A DNA stretch of 60,631 nucleotides from an uncultured Eubacterium sp. (GTDB lineage Bacteria > Bacillota > Clostridia > Lachnospirales > Lachnospiraceae): NCBI GenBank assembly GCA_910586225.1, contig CAJUIL010000024.1:1-60631 (forward strand), read 5' to 3'. The translations under genes were made by a program, and so were the position numbers. Shown one piece after another: positions 1 through 8,822 of the stretch. Under the pieces are notes generated by a model. The model did no database searches and had not been told where the DNA came from. It saw only the letters and a list, made by a program, of their open reading frames with translations. Numbering within the stretch: the first letter of the stretch is position 1; each line of letters starts with the position of its first letter.

Positions 1-55
1 GTAAGGCAACGGACTCTGACTCCGTCATTTCAAGGTTCGAATCCTTGTGGGCCAG
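1..55 (+). tRNA. tRNA-Gln (CTG), 3' portion only
   Basis: The window starts inside this tRNA. The anticodon stem ACGGA/TCCGT encloses a seven-base loop CTCTGAC with anticodon CTG at 16-18, which reads CAG glutamine codons. The T arm CAAGG-TTCGAAT-CCTTG follows at 31-47, then the 3' acceptor strand TGGGCCA and discriminator G at 55. No CCA is encoded. The acceptor 5' strand and D arm lie outside the window. Confidence 0.9.
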
Positions 56-78
56 TTAAAGGCGCAGATATAGAAAAG

Positions 79-109
79 ACCTCGATAGTTTTCTATTGAG
101 GTTTTTTTG
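79..109 (+). terminator. Rho-independent terminator after tRNA-Gln
   Basis: Stem ACCTCGATAG/CTATTGAGGT (one G-T pair) with a TTTT loop, followed directly by a run of seven T. It ends the tRNA transcript. Confidence 0.88.
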
Positions 110-147
110 TTGCAGTAAGCATTGTTGTGAGGAAATCAAGGAAGCAT

Positions 148-176
148 TTGCTATCTGGAGGTAAAAGTGTTATAGT
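148..176 (+). promoter_or_regulatory. Predicted sigma-A promoter of the HAD gene
   Basis: TTGCTA (148-153), a 17-base spacer, and TATAGT (171-176). It lies about 90 bases before the HAD start codon and after the tRNA terminator, so the HAD gene is probably transcribed alone. Confidence 0.5.
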
Positions 177-267
177 GTATTCTTTAGAATAAAGTAATCG
201 TGCGCGGCGGTGAAAGTCCGGGCGGCATTTATTACAAGGTTGATCATGGAAGAAATGAGGCGGGAAT

Positions 268-1080
268 ATGGGAAAGGTTATATTTTTTGATGTAGATGGA
301 ACGTTAGTTAGTTTTGGCGGGCAGATGCCGGAATCTGCCAAGGAGGCGCTGCGAAAGGCACGGAGCAATGGGCATCAGCTTGTAATCTGCAGCGGCCGCT
401 CCAGAGGGCAGATTTACCCGTGGCTGCTGGAGGTTGGCTTTGATGGGATCGTGGCGGCTACTGGGGCCTATGTGGAGCACGGCGGCGAGGTGGTTTACAG
501 ACATTTTATGTCTGAGGATGAGCTGCGCATTGTTGCAGAGCTGCTGGAAGAGGCGGAAGCCTGTTATTCAGCACAGGCGGGCGAACGGATGATTACCTCA
601 GTACGGCATCGTGACCGCCAGATTGCCAGATTTAAAGAGCTTGCAGATGATGAAATGATAGACCAGATCTGGAAGAATGTGGAGCTGACGGATCATATTT
701 GGCAGTATGAGGATATCGAAAAGCTTGTGTATTATGAATCGAAGATCAGTGTGCCGCAGATCAGGAAACGGCTGGCCGGAATTTGTGATGTGACAGAATC
801 CAGCTTTGAAACGGCGCAGTCAGACTCCGGGGAAATTACGTGCAGCGGTATTAATAAGGCGCACGGGATGCAGAAATATCTTGTACATACAGGAAAGGCA
901 AAAAAGGATACGGTTGCGTTTGGAGACGGGCCGAATGACTTTGATATGCTGGAATATGCGCAGGTTGGCGTAGCGATGGGAAACGCTGTGGAAGAGCTGA
1001 GACGAAGGGCTGATTTTGTAACAAAGCATATTGATGAGGACGGAGTGGCATACGCTCTAAAGGAGCTGGGCTTGATCTGA
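268..1080 (+). CDS. Cof-type HAD-superfamily phosphatase
   Basis: A 270-residue cytoplasmic phosphatase of the Cof/YwpJ (HAD IIB) type, which dephosphorylates sugar phosphates or other small phosphorylated metabolites; the substrate cannot be told. The nucleophile motif DVDGTL is at residues 8-13, and the magnesium-binding motif GDGPND with the following ML lies near the C-terminus, with the usual alpha/beta cap between. Length is normal for the family. The start is preceded by GAGG seven bases upstream. It stands alone between its own promoter and a hairpin at 1088-1134. Confidence 0.9.
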   Translation: MGKVIFFDVDGTLVSFGGQMPESAKEALRKARSNGHQLVICSGRSRGQIYPWLLEVGFDGIVAATGAYVEHGGEVVYRHFMSEDELRIVAELLEEAEACYSAQAGERMITSVRHRDRQIARFKELADDEMIDQIWKNVELTDHIWQYEDIEKLVYYESKISVPQIRKRLAGICDVTESSFETAQSDSGEITCSGINKAHGMQKYLVHTGKAKKDTVAFGDGPNDFDMLEYAQVGVAMGNAVEELRRRADFVTKHIDEDGVAYALKELGLI

Positions 1081-1087
1081 TGATGAT

Positions 1088-1134
1088 CCCCCTCTGCACG
1101 ATCCGAAAAAACTGTTTCGGTGACGCAGAGGGGG
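1088..1134. terminator. Convergent hairpin between HAD and LysM genes
   Basis: A 10-bp perfect stem CCCCCTCTGC/GCAGAGGGGG encloses a second stem CCGAAA/TTTCGG. It sits between two converging genes. Neither side has a long T run, so efficiency as an intrinsic terminator is uncertain. Confidence 0.6.
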
Positions 1135-1159
1135 ATTGTATTGTAATGTGGAAAAATTG

Positions 1160-1610
1160 TTACGGGAGCCGCAATACCTGGCCGATGCTTAGCCTGTCGC
1201 TGGTCAGTCCATTGAGCTGTTTGATTGCATTGACGGTCGTATTGTATTTTTGTGCGATCAGCCAGAGAGAATCCCCTGCTTTGACGGTATATTCGCGGGC
1301 AGGACTGTTTTGTGAGGACGGGATTTTTAAAATCTGACCGACGTTTAGCATATCGCTGGTCAGCCCGTTCAGCTGTTTGATCGCATTGACGGTCGTATTG
1401 TATTTTTGCGCGATCAGCCAGAGGGAATCTCCAGGCTTAACGGTATATTGTATGGTGGAATGATTCGGCGGCGCTGGGATTTTTAGCACCTGGCCGATGC
1501 TTAGCATATCGCTGGTCAGTCCGTTCAGCTGTTTAATGGCATTGACGGTCGTATCGTACTTTTGCGCGATCAGCCACAAGCTGTCGCCCGCTTGCACGAC
1601 GTAGCGGAGC
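1160..1610 (-). repeat. Three tandem LysM-encoding repeats
   Basis: Three units of about 156 bp encode nearly the same LysM sequence (core TVNAIKQLNGLTSD). Units differ at scattered bases, for example TCGCTGGTCAG appears in all three. This indicates recent internal duplication and could allow copy number change. Confidence 0.85.
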
Positions 1611-3127
1611 GTGCCGGAGTCTGGACTGGCAGGCGGTACGTTTTGCTGAATGCCGCGGTAAGTTTCATACAGTGCTTCCCAGGTCAAAGGCCCGACGATA
1701 CCGTCCGCATCCAGACGCATGACACGCTGAAACGCGGCAACGGATTGTCTGGTACCGCTGCCGAAGATGCCGTCCTGGTCTGGAGCCGGGATATCTGGAT
1801 AATATTGTGCGAGCACATTCAGCAAATACTGGAGCGTCACCACATCCTGTCCTCTGGAGCCCTGACGCAGCACGGAGGACGGCGGTACAGTGCCGATACC
1901 GAGTGTGCTGCCTTCGCTATTTAACTCTGCCAATCGGGAGACGGCAGTATAAATGCTGGAGATTTTGTACCAAGTGCCTTTTCCGACAATGCCGTCGGGA
2001 GTCAGGTTGAAAATACGCTGGAACTTTGTGACAGCGGCTCTGGTGCTCTTTTGAAAATCTCCAGACGTATCTGTGATGGCAGGGATTGCCGGATAATTGC
2101 GCCGGATGCGGTTCAGCCACGATTGGATTGTTTGAACATCCAGTCCGGTACTGCCGGTCTTTAACGGGGCGCCTGGATAGGAGGACAAAGCTCCGGTAAT
2201 GGCGTTTGTTTCCGCGATCTCTACATCCTTCGGATAGTACGAGCGAAGGATCTGCAGCGGCGTGTAGCCGCGGTTTGCAAGCGATACGGTACCCCATTGG
2301 GACAGGCCGCTGCAGGTTACGGTTGTACCGTTGCAAAAGGAAGTAAAGTAAGGCGCGTTTTGTCCTTTTCGACGGACGTATTCATTAAAGATTTCATCTA
2401 CGATCCTGGCGACCGATTCATAAATCGGACGTCCGTAAACAAAAGCCTGGTCATAGGCGGTACTGTTTGTAATATCAAACGAATACCCGCGGCTTTTGTA
2501 CCACTCTGTATAAATCCGGTTTAATGCAAACGTAATGATCGCATAAATATTCGCGGCCAGCGCTGCATTTGGCCAGGTTGGGTATATTTCGCTGCTGGCG
2601 ACGTTTTTTACGTAGTCCGGAAAAGACAGCTGTACATTGCGTGCGGAAGAGTCAGGAGTACCAAGATGTACGGTAATTGGATTTGGGATCACGACCTGGC
2701 GCAGCACATATGGGCTGGACGCCGGGCCTTCCTGCTCACGCATTTCATGCATGGCGACGGCCGGTTTTCCGATGGTAATATCTGTCTGGTAAGGCGTACG
2801 CTGCTGTTCCTGCATTGGTACGAGGGCGAGCGGCAGGATTGCGTTTTCTCCTTCGAAAATGGGGATATCTGAGACGAACAAGGAGTTAAAGCCTGCAGCC
2901 TGAGCGCGTACGTTATAACTTAAAAATGGTGTTCCGGTAAAATACGCGTTTTGAGAAAAGCTTTTGTCAAGAGTTTCCAGCGGAACTTCCTGCGCTTCTC
3001 CGTTTTCGTCTGTTGTCAGCTGGTAGATAGTGTTTCCCTGGCTGTCTGTGATCGAAATCATAACGCCGCTCAATGGAACGGCATCATGGGCAGTCCGGGC
3101 CTGAATCGTTAGATAACCGATAGCCAT
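1160..3127 (-). CDS. SpoIID-like/peptidoglycan-binding/LysM cell wall protein
   Basis: A 655-residue protein for binding, and perhaps remodelling, peptidoglycan. Order of parts: an N-terminal beta-rich region (about 1-110), a SpoIID-like region (about 150-310) containing GLSQWGTVSLANRGY and a Cys pair, two peptidoglycan_binding_1 repeats (about 320-390 and 425-495, each with the DGIxGxxT pattern), and three near-identical LysM domains at the end (about 508-655). No clear signal peptide is seen, which suggests release with spore formation or non-classical export. AAGGAAA lies ten bases before ATG. The LysM units share DNA identity (see repeat). Role in spore cortex or coat is inferred from the SpoIID-like part and the sporulating host. 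Confidence 0.82.
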   Translation of the reverse strand: MAIGYLTIQARTAHDAVPLSGVMISITDSQGNTIYQLTTDENGEAQEVPLETLDKSFSQNAYFTGTPFLSYNVRAQAAGFNSLFVSDIPIFEGENAILPLALVPMQEQQRTPYQTDITIGKPAVAMHEMREQEGPASSPYVLRQVVIPNPITVHLGTPDSSARNVQLSFPDYVKNVASSEIYPTWPNAALAANIYAIITFALNRIYTEWYKSRGYSFDITNSTAYDQAFVYGRPIYESVARIVDEIFNEYVRRKGQNAPYFTSFCNGTTVTCSGLSQWGTVSLANRGYTPLQILRSYYPKDVEIAETNAITGALSSYPGAPLKTGSTGLDVQTIQSWLNRIRRNYPAIPAITDTSGDFQKSTRAAVTKFQRIFNLTPDGIVGKGTWYKISSIYTAVSRLAELNSEGSTLGIGTVPPSSVLRQGSRGQDVVTLQYLLNVLAQYYPDIPAPDQDGIFGSGTRQSVAAFQRVMRLDADGIVGPLTWEALYETYRGIQQNVPPASPDSGTLRYVVQAGDSLWLIAQKYDTTVNAIKQLNGLTSDMLSIGQVLKIPAPPNHSTIQYTVKPGDSLWLIAQKYNTTVNAIKQLNGLTSDMLNVGQILKIPSSQNSPAREYTVKAGDSLWLIAQKYNTTVNAIKQLNGLTSDRLSIGQVLRLP

Positions 3128-3223
3128 AGATCAGAAATTTCCTTTTTCACTATCATATGCGCATATGACTTCATACATTACAGGCTGTTGAGCTGGACAG
3201 ACAGTCGGGTTGAATCATAAAAG

Positions 3224-4996
3224 CTAAGTGACCGAAGTGTCGGGCGATTGATTTTTTGGAAATAAAATCTGAATTTCAGTTCCTTGTTCTGGCACGCTGC
3301 TTAGGTGGATATCTGCTGCGTGTATTTTTGCAGAGTGCTTGACGATGGAAAGCCCCAGCCCGGTTCCGCCAAGATGCTTGGAATGGCTTTTATCCACACG
3401 GTAAAAACGTTCAAAAATATGTTCCTGATGCTCTGGAGGAATGCCAATACCTGTATCGCGTACAGTCAGAACGACTTGCTTTGGATGATCCTTAATATTC
3501 ACAAAGACAGAGCCGCCTTTTTTATTATATTTAATCGCGTTTTCACAAAGGTTATACAAGATCCCGAAAAGCAGCTGCGGGATACCGCATAAGACAGCGG
3601 GTTCTCCGGTCAAAGAAACAGTCACGCCAGCTTCTGCGGCTTCTTGTGACAGGCTGCTGACAGCGGCCCCGGCGAGCGCGAAAAGCTCTGCCGTCTCAAA
3701 GCCGGCTCCGCCTGCGCCTTCATCCAGGCGGGAAAGGCTGATGATATCTTCGACAAGCTTTGCCATACGTTGTGCCTCGTTATAGATTTTATCTGCAAAC
3801 GGACGGATGTCGTCTTGTCTGACCATGTTGTTTTTAAGAAGCTCCGCGTAGCCGGAAATAGAGTGCAGAGGAGTCTTTAGTTCGTGGGAGACATTTGCGG
3901 TAAATTCCCGGCGCATCCTTTCGGCCTTTTCCTTTTCGGTAATATCAAATAAGAGCAGGACAGCGCCAGAAACAGTTCCGGCGGACAGGACAGGGCTTGC
4001 GGTGATCTGGTAGCAGCTGTTTTTTAACGCAGCGGATTCTTCGGATGCTGTTCCGCTAAGGGCGCTTTGGGCCGCTTGAAGAAGCGGAGGAATGCTGCTG
4101 ACCGCACGAAGCTGTTTTCCGGTCAGTGATTTCCGCACGGGAAAACTTGGCCAGGAAGATGCTCCAGCATCTGTTAAGCTGCCGTCGGAAGAGGGTGGGC
4201 CGGACTCTTGTGCGGCAGACGGCGAGGGTTCCAGAAGGGAAGCTGCCGCAGGGTTGATGCTGAGGATCGTTCCATCTGGAGACAGCAGTATAATGCCTTC
4301 TTTCATGTTAGAAGTAACGGCATGGAGTTCTTCCTGCTTTTGCAGAAGCTCGGTTTCCTTGAGCTTTAGCTGGCTCTGCTGGCTGGCGATCCGAAGCAGG
4401 AGCGGAGAAAGCTCCTCATAGTGCTCGGTTTCCAGAGGGTTGTCCAAATCCAGCTCGTTTAACGGCTTTACGATATGGCTGGAAAGCCGTGCGGCCAGAA
4501 TGACGGAAAGGATGATGGTAATTGCAAATACAAGGAAAATCGGTTGCGACATTCCAAGCAGCAGGATAAAAACAGTGCCGTGCGTAGAACAAAGACGTAC
4601 GACGGAGCCATCAGGCAGACGTTTCGCAAAGTAAAAGGAGCGTTCCATCAGCGTAGCAGAATAACGGTCGCTCTCCCCATAGCCGTCTGACAGCGCTTGA
4701 CGGATTTCCTTGCGTTGCAGATGGTTTTCCATCGCGTCTGTATTGGAGGCGCTGTCATAGAGAATCGTGCCGTCCGCATCGATCCAGGTGATCCGGTAGT
4801 GGTCAAAATTCATGCCTTCAAAATAGTGGATACCCTCATTGGCGATACCTTGTGAGACCAGACTTGTCTGCATTTTGAGCTGATCCAGCTGTATGTCGGA
4901 AAAATAATCGTACAGTACGCCCATAATAAGTACGAGCGAGGAAAAAAAGACGATGAGTGCAGCAAGGCAGATCGAGCGGAAAATTTTTTTGGTCAT
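3224..4996 (-). CDS. PhoR/WalK-type sensor histidine kinase
   Basis: A 590-residue membrane kinase. Transmembrane helix 1 is at about 10-30, an extracellular sensing segment follows, and helix 2 is at about 142-168. A PAS-like domain (about 225-350) is interrupted by a Ser/Pro-rich insert near 256-290. The phosphoacceptor is His371 in VSHELKTPLHSISGY, and the ATPase part has DTGIGIPPEHQEHIFERFYR and GGTGLGLSIVK. It overlaps the upstream response regulator by four bases (ATGA), so the two are translationally coupled. The domain order resembles PhoR, which suggests but does not prove a phosphate or envelope signal. Confidence 0.9.
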   Translation of the reverse strand: MTKKIFRSICLAALIVFFSSLVLIMGVLYDYFSDIQLDQLKMQTSLVSQGIANEGIHYFEGMNFDHYRITWIDADGTILYDSASNTDAMENHLQRKEIRQALSDGYGESDRYSATLMERSFYFAKRLPDGSVVRLCSTHGTVFILLLGMSQPIFLVFAITIILSVILAARLSSHIVKPLNELDLDNPLETEHYEELSPLLLRIASQQSQLKLKETELLQKQEELHAVTSNMKEGIILLSPDGTILSINPAAASLLEPSPSAAQESGPPSSDGSLTDAGASSWPSFPVRKSLTGKQLRAVSSIPPLLQAAQSALSGTASEESAALKNSCYQITASPVLSAGTVSGAVLLLFDITEKEKAERMRREFTANVSHELKTPLHSISGYAELLKNNMVRQDDIRPFADKIYNEAQRMAKLVEDIISLSRLDEGAGGAGFETAELFALAGAAVSSLSQEAAEAGVTVSLTGEPAVLCGIPQLLFGILYNLCENAIKYNKKGGSVFVNIKDHPKQVVLTVRDTGIGIPPEHQEHIFERFYRVDKSHSKHLGGTGLGLSIVKHSAKIHAADIHLSSVPEQGTEIQILFPKNQSPDTSVT

Positions 4997-5712
4997 GGTG
5001 TGTCCTCCAGCTTGTAGCCGACGCCGCGTATCGTTTTGATCCAGTTGCCGTACGCGCCGAGCTTTGTACGCAGGCTGCCGACATGGACGTCAACCGTACG
5101 CGTACCGCCGCAAAAATCGACATCCCAGATTTTATTTAACAGGACGTCACGGGTATAGACAAGACCTGGATGTGACATAAACAGGCGGAGCAGCTCAAAT
5201 TCTTTTGGTGTTAATTCAATCGGAATTTTATTTCTTATATCTTCTTCAGCGTTTTTGAGTCCTTCGCTGCATTCATATAGAAATACAGAGTGCCTCTCCG
5301 TATCCAACTCTAAATTTCCAATACGCAGCTGCGGCTGTTCTGTTTTTGGTACGCTGCGGCGAAGGACAGCTTTTACGCGTGACAGCATTTCCATCATGCC
5401 GAATGGCTTTGCAAGGTAATCATCTGCGCCAAGATCCAGTCCAATGACCTTATCGTATTCTGTGCCTTTGGCAGAGGCGATAATAACAGGAATCTGTGAA
5501 GTATTTGAATTGCTTTTTAATTTTTTCAGTATCGAAATACCGTCCTCGCCGGGCAGCATCAGGTCCAGCAGGATAAGCTGCGGCAGTTCTGTCGGCAGCG
5601 CATGGAACAGGTCGACGCTGTCTGAAAAGCCTTTGGCTTGGAATCCGGCGGACTGCAGCGTATAGATCAGCAAGTCACGGATGGAGTTGTCGTCCTCTAC
5701 ACAAAAAATCAT
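4993..5712 (-). CDS. OmpR/PhoB-family response regulator
   Basis: A 239-residue DNA-binding regulator paired with the histidine kinase immediately downstream. Receiver domain residues are Glu6-Asp7-Asp8, phosphoacceptor Asp50 in LILLDLMLPGEDG, and Lys102 in LAKPF. The C-terminal winged helix has the usual ELTPKEFELL and TRTVDVHVGSLRTKLG. About 20 extra residues (YECSEGLKN...) lie at the linker/winged-helix beginning and are unusual. AAAGGAG precedes the ATG. Targets are not visible, but a palindrome at 5740-5762 lies in its own promoter region. Confidence 0.92.
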   Translation of the reverse strand: MIFCVEDDNSIRDLLIYTLQSAGFQAKGFSDSVDLFHALPTELPQLILLDLMLPGEDGISILKKLKSNSNTSQIPVIIASAKGTEYDKVIGLDLGADDYLAKPFGMMEMLSRVKAVLRRSVPKTEQPQLRIGNLELDTERHSVFLYECSEGLKNAEEDIRNKIPIELTPKEFELLRLFMSHPGLVYTRDVLLNKIWDVDFCGGTRTVDVHVGSLRTKLGAYGNWIKTIRGVGYKLEDTP

Positions 5713-5739
5713 AGATAGCTCCTTTCGTTGCGGTTGTTT

Positions 5740-5762
5740 CCATTCATAGTACTATAGAATGG
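5740..5762. promoter_or_regulatory. Palindrome in the regulator promoter region
   Basis: CCATTC and GAATGG arms flank ATAGTACTATA. Read on the minus strand it contains TATAGT, a plausible -10 box about 30 bases before the response regulator start. It may be an operator for autoregulation. Confidence 0.4.
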
Positions 5763-5919
5763 AGCAGGTGTCAAAAGGAGATTGCGAGTTTGCCGGATAC
5801 GTCAGCAGATGGCAGCTTACCACTCGGATCATGCAGCTTACAGGGATATGCTTGTTTCTAGGGAAAGGGGCTTTTATAATGGAAAAAGAACGGAAAGAAG
5901 CGAAAAAGGAGGAGAGGGT

Positions 5920-6888
5920 ATGTGTATGATAGAAGTTCGGAAACTGGCAAAAGCATACGCAGGTGTTCCAGCAGTCAGAGAGATTTCGTTTGATGTGGAA
6001 CGAGGAACGATGCTGGGGTTTTTAGGGGTGAACGGAGCTGGAAAATCGACGACGATCCATATGCTGTCGACATTGCTAAAGCCAGACGCTGGGTATGCAA
6101 GGCTGTGCGGTTATACAGTTGGTAAGGAGGATTTTAACATCCGCCGCAAAATCGGCATCGTATATCAGCAGAATTGTCTGGATCAGTTTTTATCGGTCAA
6201 GGAAAACCTGGTTTGCCGGGGGATTTTGCATGGGGCATCCAAAGAGGAAGCAAACGCACAGCTTGAACATTTGGGTGAGATATTAAAGTTAAATAAAATA
6301 TTCAAGAAAAGGTATGGGACGCTTTCCGGCGGTCAGAAGCGTAAATGTGAAATTGCTGCCGCGCTGATGCATACGCCGGAAATCCTATTTCTGGACGAGC
6401 CAACGACAGGACTTGATCCAGCTTCGCGTAAAGATGTCTGGGCAACAGTAAGGGATTTGCAGAAAAACGAAAAATTAACTGTATTTTTAACAACTCACTA
6501 TATGGAAGAGGCAGAATGGGCTGACAATATTATCATTCTGGACCATGGTACGATTGTCGCCAGCGGGACGGCATTTGAGCTAAAGGAAAAATATGCGGCG
6601 GATAGGCTGCGGTTATATTTTGGTATAGAGAAGAAAGGGCAGATCGTAGAACTGCTCAAATCCCAGAAAAAGACGGTAAGGCAGGTAAAGGAAGGGCTGG
6701 AGGTTGCGATTCATACGACGCTGGACGCAATCCCGCTGTTGGAGGCAGTTCGAGGGCTTGTGGATGGATTTGAGGTCATTCAAGGGAATATGGACGATGT
6801 ATTTTTGCAGGCGGTCAGCCATGATGGGGATAAAGGGGAGCATCCAGCTTCGATGAATGAAGGAGGGGAAACAGAATGGAGCAATTAA
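5920..6888 (+). CDS. ABC exporter ATP-binding protein
   Basis: A 322-residue ATPase of the CcmA/drug-export (ABC-2) class that powers the permease encoded next. Walker A is GVNGAGKST, the signature is LSGGQKRK, Walker B is ILFLDEPTTGLDPAS, and the switch His is in TTHYMEEAEWAD; a C-terminal extension of about 90 residues follows. The frame is open from 5782, but AAGGAGG at 5906-5912 places the start at ATG 5920. It overlaps the permease by 13 bases. With LytTR and DUF3021 downstream it forms a four-gene unit, probably for export of, or resistance to, a toxic compound. Confidence 0.9.
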   Translation: MCMIEVRKLAKAYAGVPAVREISFDVERGTMLGFLGVNGAGKSTTIHMLSTLLKPDAGYARLCGYTVGKEDFNIRRKIGIVYQQNCLDQFLSVKENLVCRGILHGASKEEANAQLEHLGEILKLNKIFKKRYGTLSGGQKRKCEIAAALMHTPEILFLDEPTTGLDPASRKDVWATVRDLQKNEKLTVFLTTHYMEEAEWADNIIILDHGTIVASGTAFELKEKYAADRLRLYFGIEKKGQIVELLKSQKKTVRQVKEGLEVAIHTTLDAIPLLEAVRGLVDGFEVIQGNMDDVFLQAVSHDGDKGEHPASMNEGGETEWSN

Positions 6889-7784
6889 GGGTTATTACGA
6901 AAAGAAATCTGATGCTGTATCTGCGGGACAAGGGAGCGGTATTTTTTTCGCTTTTGTCTATGCTTATTATTATCGGGCTCATGGTATTGTTTTTAGGCGA
7001 TGCTGCGATTCAAAATATCCAAGAGCTGTTAGCGCAGTTTCCGGGACATGATACGACGACAGACGAGACGAATGCAAGGCTGCTTGTGCTATCCTGGAAT
7101 TTTGCAGGGATCCTTTCGGTTAACGCCGTTACGGTTACACTGTCGGCGCTGTCGTCTATGATCAAGGACAAGACAAGCGGCAGGATCAAGTCTATCTATA
7201 CGGCTCCGGTAAACAGGATGGTGCTGGCGCTTGGGTATGTATTGGCAGCGTGGGCGGCTTCGGTCATGATCTGTACGCTGACGCTCGTTATTACAGAATG
7301 CTATGGGGTGGCGTGCGGAATGGAATGGTTCTCTGTGACGGAGCATATAAAGCTGATGGGTATGATCTTGGTAAATTCGTTTGCTTATGCGGCATTTATG
7401 TATGTGGCAGCAGTATTGGTCAGATCCGAAGGCTCCTGGAGCGGGTTTGGAACGGTTGTCGGGACGCTGGTGGGATTTTTAGGCGGTATTTATCTGGCGA
7501 TTGGCCAGCTGTCGCAGAGCGTTGGCCGGATCATGAAGTGTACGCCAGTTATTTATGGTACGTCCATGTTCCGGCAGGTTATGACGGAGCAGATTATGGA
7601 AAAAACATTTGATGGAATACCAGAGGAGGCAGAAAAAGCTTATCGGGAGGTCATGGGGATTGACCTTTTTGTGTTTGATCAGAAGGTATCGGTGGGAATG
7701 TCGTTTGCGGTACTCTTGATTTTTGGCGTGATTTTTCTTATGATAGGAGCAGCGTGTGTGAAATATGGAAGAAAGGATTGTTAA
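6876..7784 (+). CDS. ABC-2 type transporter permease
   Basis: A 302-residue integral membrane protein with about six hydrophobic segments: one near residues 22-45, a long loop to about 70, then five closely spaced helices to the C-terminus. It starts inside the ATPase gene, so the two proteins should be made together in fixed ratio. It fits the ABC-2 permease family used for drug, polyketide or bacteriocin export. No substrate can be named. Confidence 0.88.
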   Translation: MEQLRVITKRNLMLYLRDKGAVFFSLLSMLIIIGLMVLFLGDAAIQNIQELLAQFPGHDTTTDETNARLLVLSWNFAGILSVNAVTVTLSALSSMIKDKTSGRIKSIYTAPVNRMVLALGYVLAAWAASVMICTLTLVITECYGVACGMEWFSVTEHIKLMGMILVNSFAYAAFMYVAAVLVRSEGSWSGFGTVVGTLVGFLGGIYLAIGQLSQSVGRIMKCTPVIYGTSMFRQVMTEQIMEKTFDGIPEEAEKAYREVMGIDLFVFDQKVSVGMSFAVLLIFGVIFLMIGAACVKYGRKDC

Positions 7785-7804
7785 GCGGGGCTGTGTGAAA
7801 GATT

Positions 7805-8242
7805 ATGAAAATAACAATCGAAACGCCAGAGCATGGGCAGGAAGATGAGATCATTATCCGCTGTGCCGCTTTGGATGAAGAGCTTTTGCAGCTTATTTAC
7901 CGGTTGAAAATGGGCAGAGAGCTTCTGCCGGTGTTTTTGGATGAGCAAATTGTCATGCTGCCGTTAAAAGAAATCTATTATTTTGAATCGGTAGATAATA
8001 AAGTGTTTGCTTATAGTAAAAAAGAAGTCTATGAGGTGCGTAAAAAGCTGTACGAGCTGGAACAGGCATATACAGGGCAGGATTTTCTACGGGTTTCTAA
8101 GTCTGCGATCGTGCACCTGGCCAAAATATCGCGTTTAAAGCCACTGTTTAACGGACGCTTTGAGGCGGTGCTTAAAAATGGGGAAAAGATCATCATATCC
8201 AGGCAGTACGCTGTGGCAATGAAGAAAAAGCTGGGGCTGTAA
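7805..8242 (+). CDS. LytTR-domain transcription regulator
   Basis: A 145-residue regulator with no receiver domain. The N-terminal 45 residues form a small alpha/beta lead, and the LytTR DNA-binding domain fills residues about 48-145, with the typical IYYFESVDNKVFAYS and FLRVSKSAIVHL segments. Stand-alone LytTR proteins followed by DUF3021 are a known Firmicute pair that often governs an adjacent ABC transporter. Here the transporter is directly upstream on the same strand, 20 bases away, so control of this operon is likely. Confidence 0.9.
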   Translation: MKITIETPEHGQEDEIIIRCAALDEELLQLIYRLKMGRELLPVFLDEQIVMLPLKEIYYFESVDNKVFAYSKKEVYEVRKKLYELEQAYTGQDFLRVSKSAIVHLAKISRLKPLFNGRFEAVLKNGEKIIISRQYAVAMKKKLGL

Positions 8243-8243
8243 C

Positions 8244-8747
8244 ATGAAAATGCTCCATAAAATACTTTTCAAAAGGTTAAGGAGAAAAGGAAGAAAAGAA
8301 GATATGGAAAAGCTAAGGCTGTATTTAGAATGCTTTGTAGAGTGGTTTGTGTCGGTTGCGACCGGGATATTGATCATCTGCGCGGTTAATTTTGGGCTGT
8401 ATGCACAGGGCGGCGTAATTCCAAGGGAGACGTTATTGCAGATTTTGCTGTCGGCAATGCTTACGTCAGCGGTTACAGCCGCGTTTAATATGGCCGATCC
8501 GGTAAAACGAAGCAGCGTGCTGCTTTGCCTGGTCCTGCATTTTTGCAGCTTGGTAGCAGTTATGGCGGGCTGTGGGGTCTGGTTTGGCTGGGTGGATTTT
8601 GAGGTGTTTGGGATGCTTGAGATGGTACTGTCGGTTGCCTGTGTATATGCTTTTGTTATGGCGGTACATTTTATCATCGATAAACGCCGCGCAGAGCAGA
8701 TGAATCACAGGCTTTGGGAGCGGTATCACAAGGATGAGGAAGGATAG
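8244..8747 (+). CDS. DUF3021 family membrane protein
   Basis: A 167-residue protein with a basic N-terminus (about 1-30) and four transmembrane helices (about 40-62, 70-90, 95-118, 125-150). The pattern matches DUF3021, the usual partner of stand-alone LytTR regulators, which is thought to hold or inhibit the LytTR protein at the membrane. Only one base separates it from the LytTR stop codon. An alternative in-frame ATG lies at codon 21. Confidence 0.82.
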   Translation: MKMLHKILFKRLRRKGRKEDMEKLRLYLECFVEWFVSVATGILIICAVNFGLYAQGGVIPRETLLQILLSAMLTSAVTAAFNMADPVKRSSVLLCLVLHFCSLVAVMAGCGVWFGWVDFEVFGMLEMVLSVACVYAFVMAVHFIIDKRRAEQMNHRLWERYHKDEEG

Positions 8748-8782
8748 CGCGGCAGTGGAGGTATACGAATATCAAAGGTTAG

Positions 8783-8818
8783 ACAGGGACGTTCCGGTAG
8801 GGGAGTTCCTGTTTTTTT
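8783..8818 (+). terminator. Terminator of the ABC-LytTR-DUF3021 unit
   Basis: Imperfect stem ACAGGGACGTTCC with GGGGAGTTCCTGT followed by seven T, 36 bases after the DUF3021 stop codon. Confidence 0.78.
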
Positions 8819-8822
8819 GCTC

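Noticed and set aside
199..227. GGTGAAAGTCCG-like stretch suggesting a riboswitch
   Set aside because: Only one short box matches FMN or cobalamin elements; the other conserved helices are absent and the following HAD gene gives no support.
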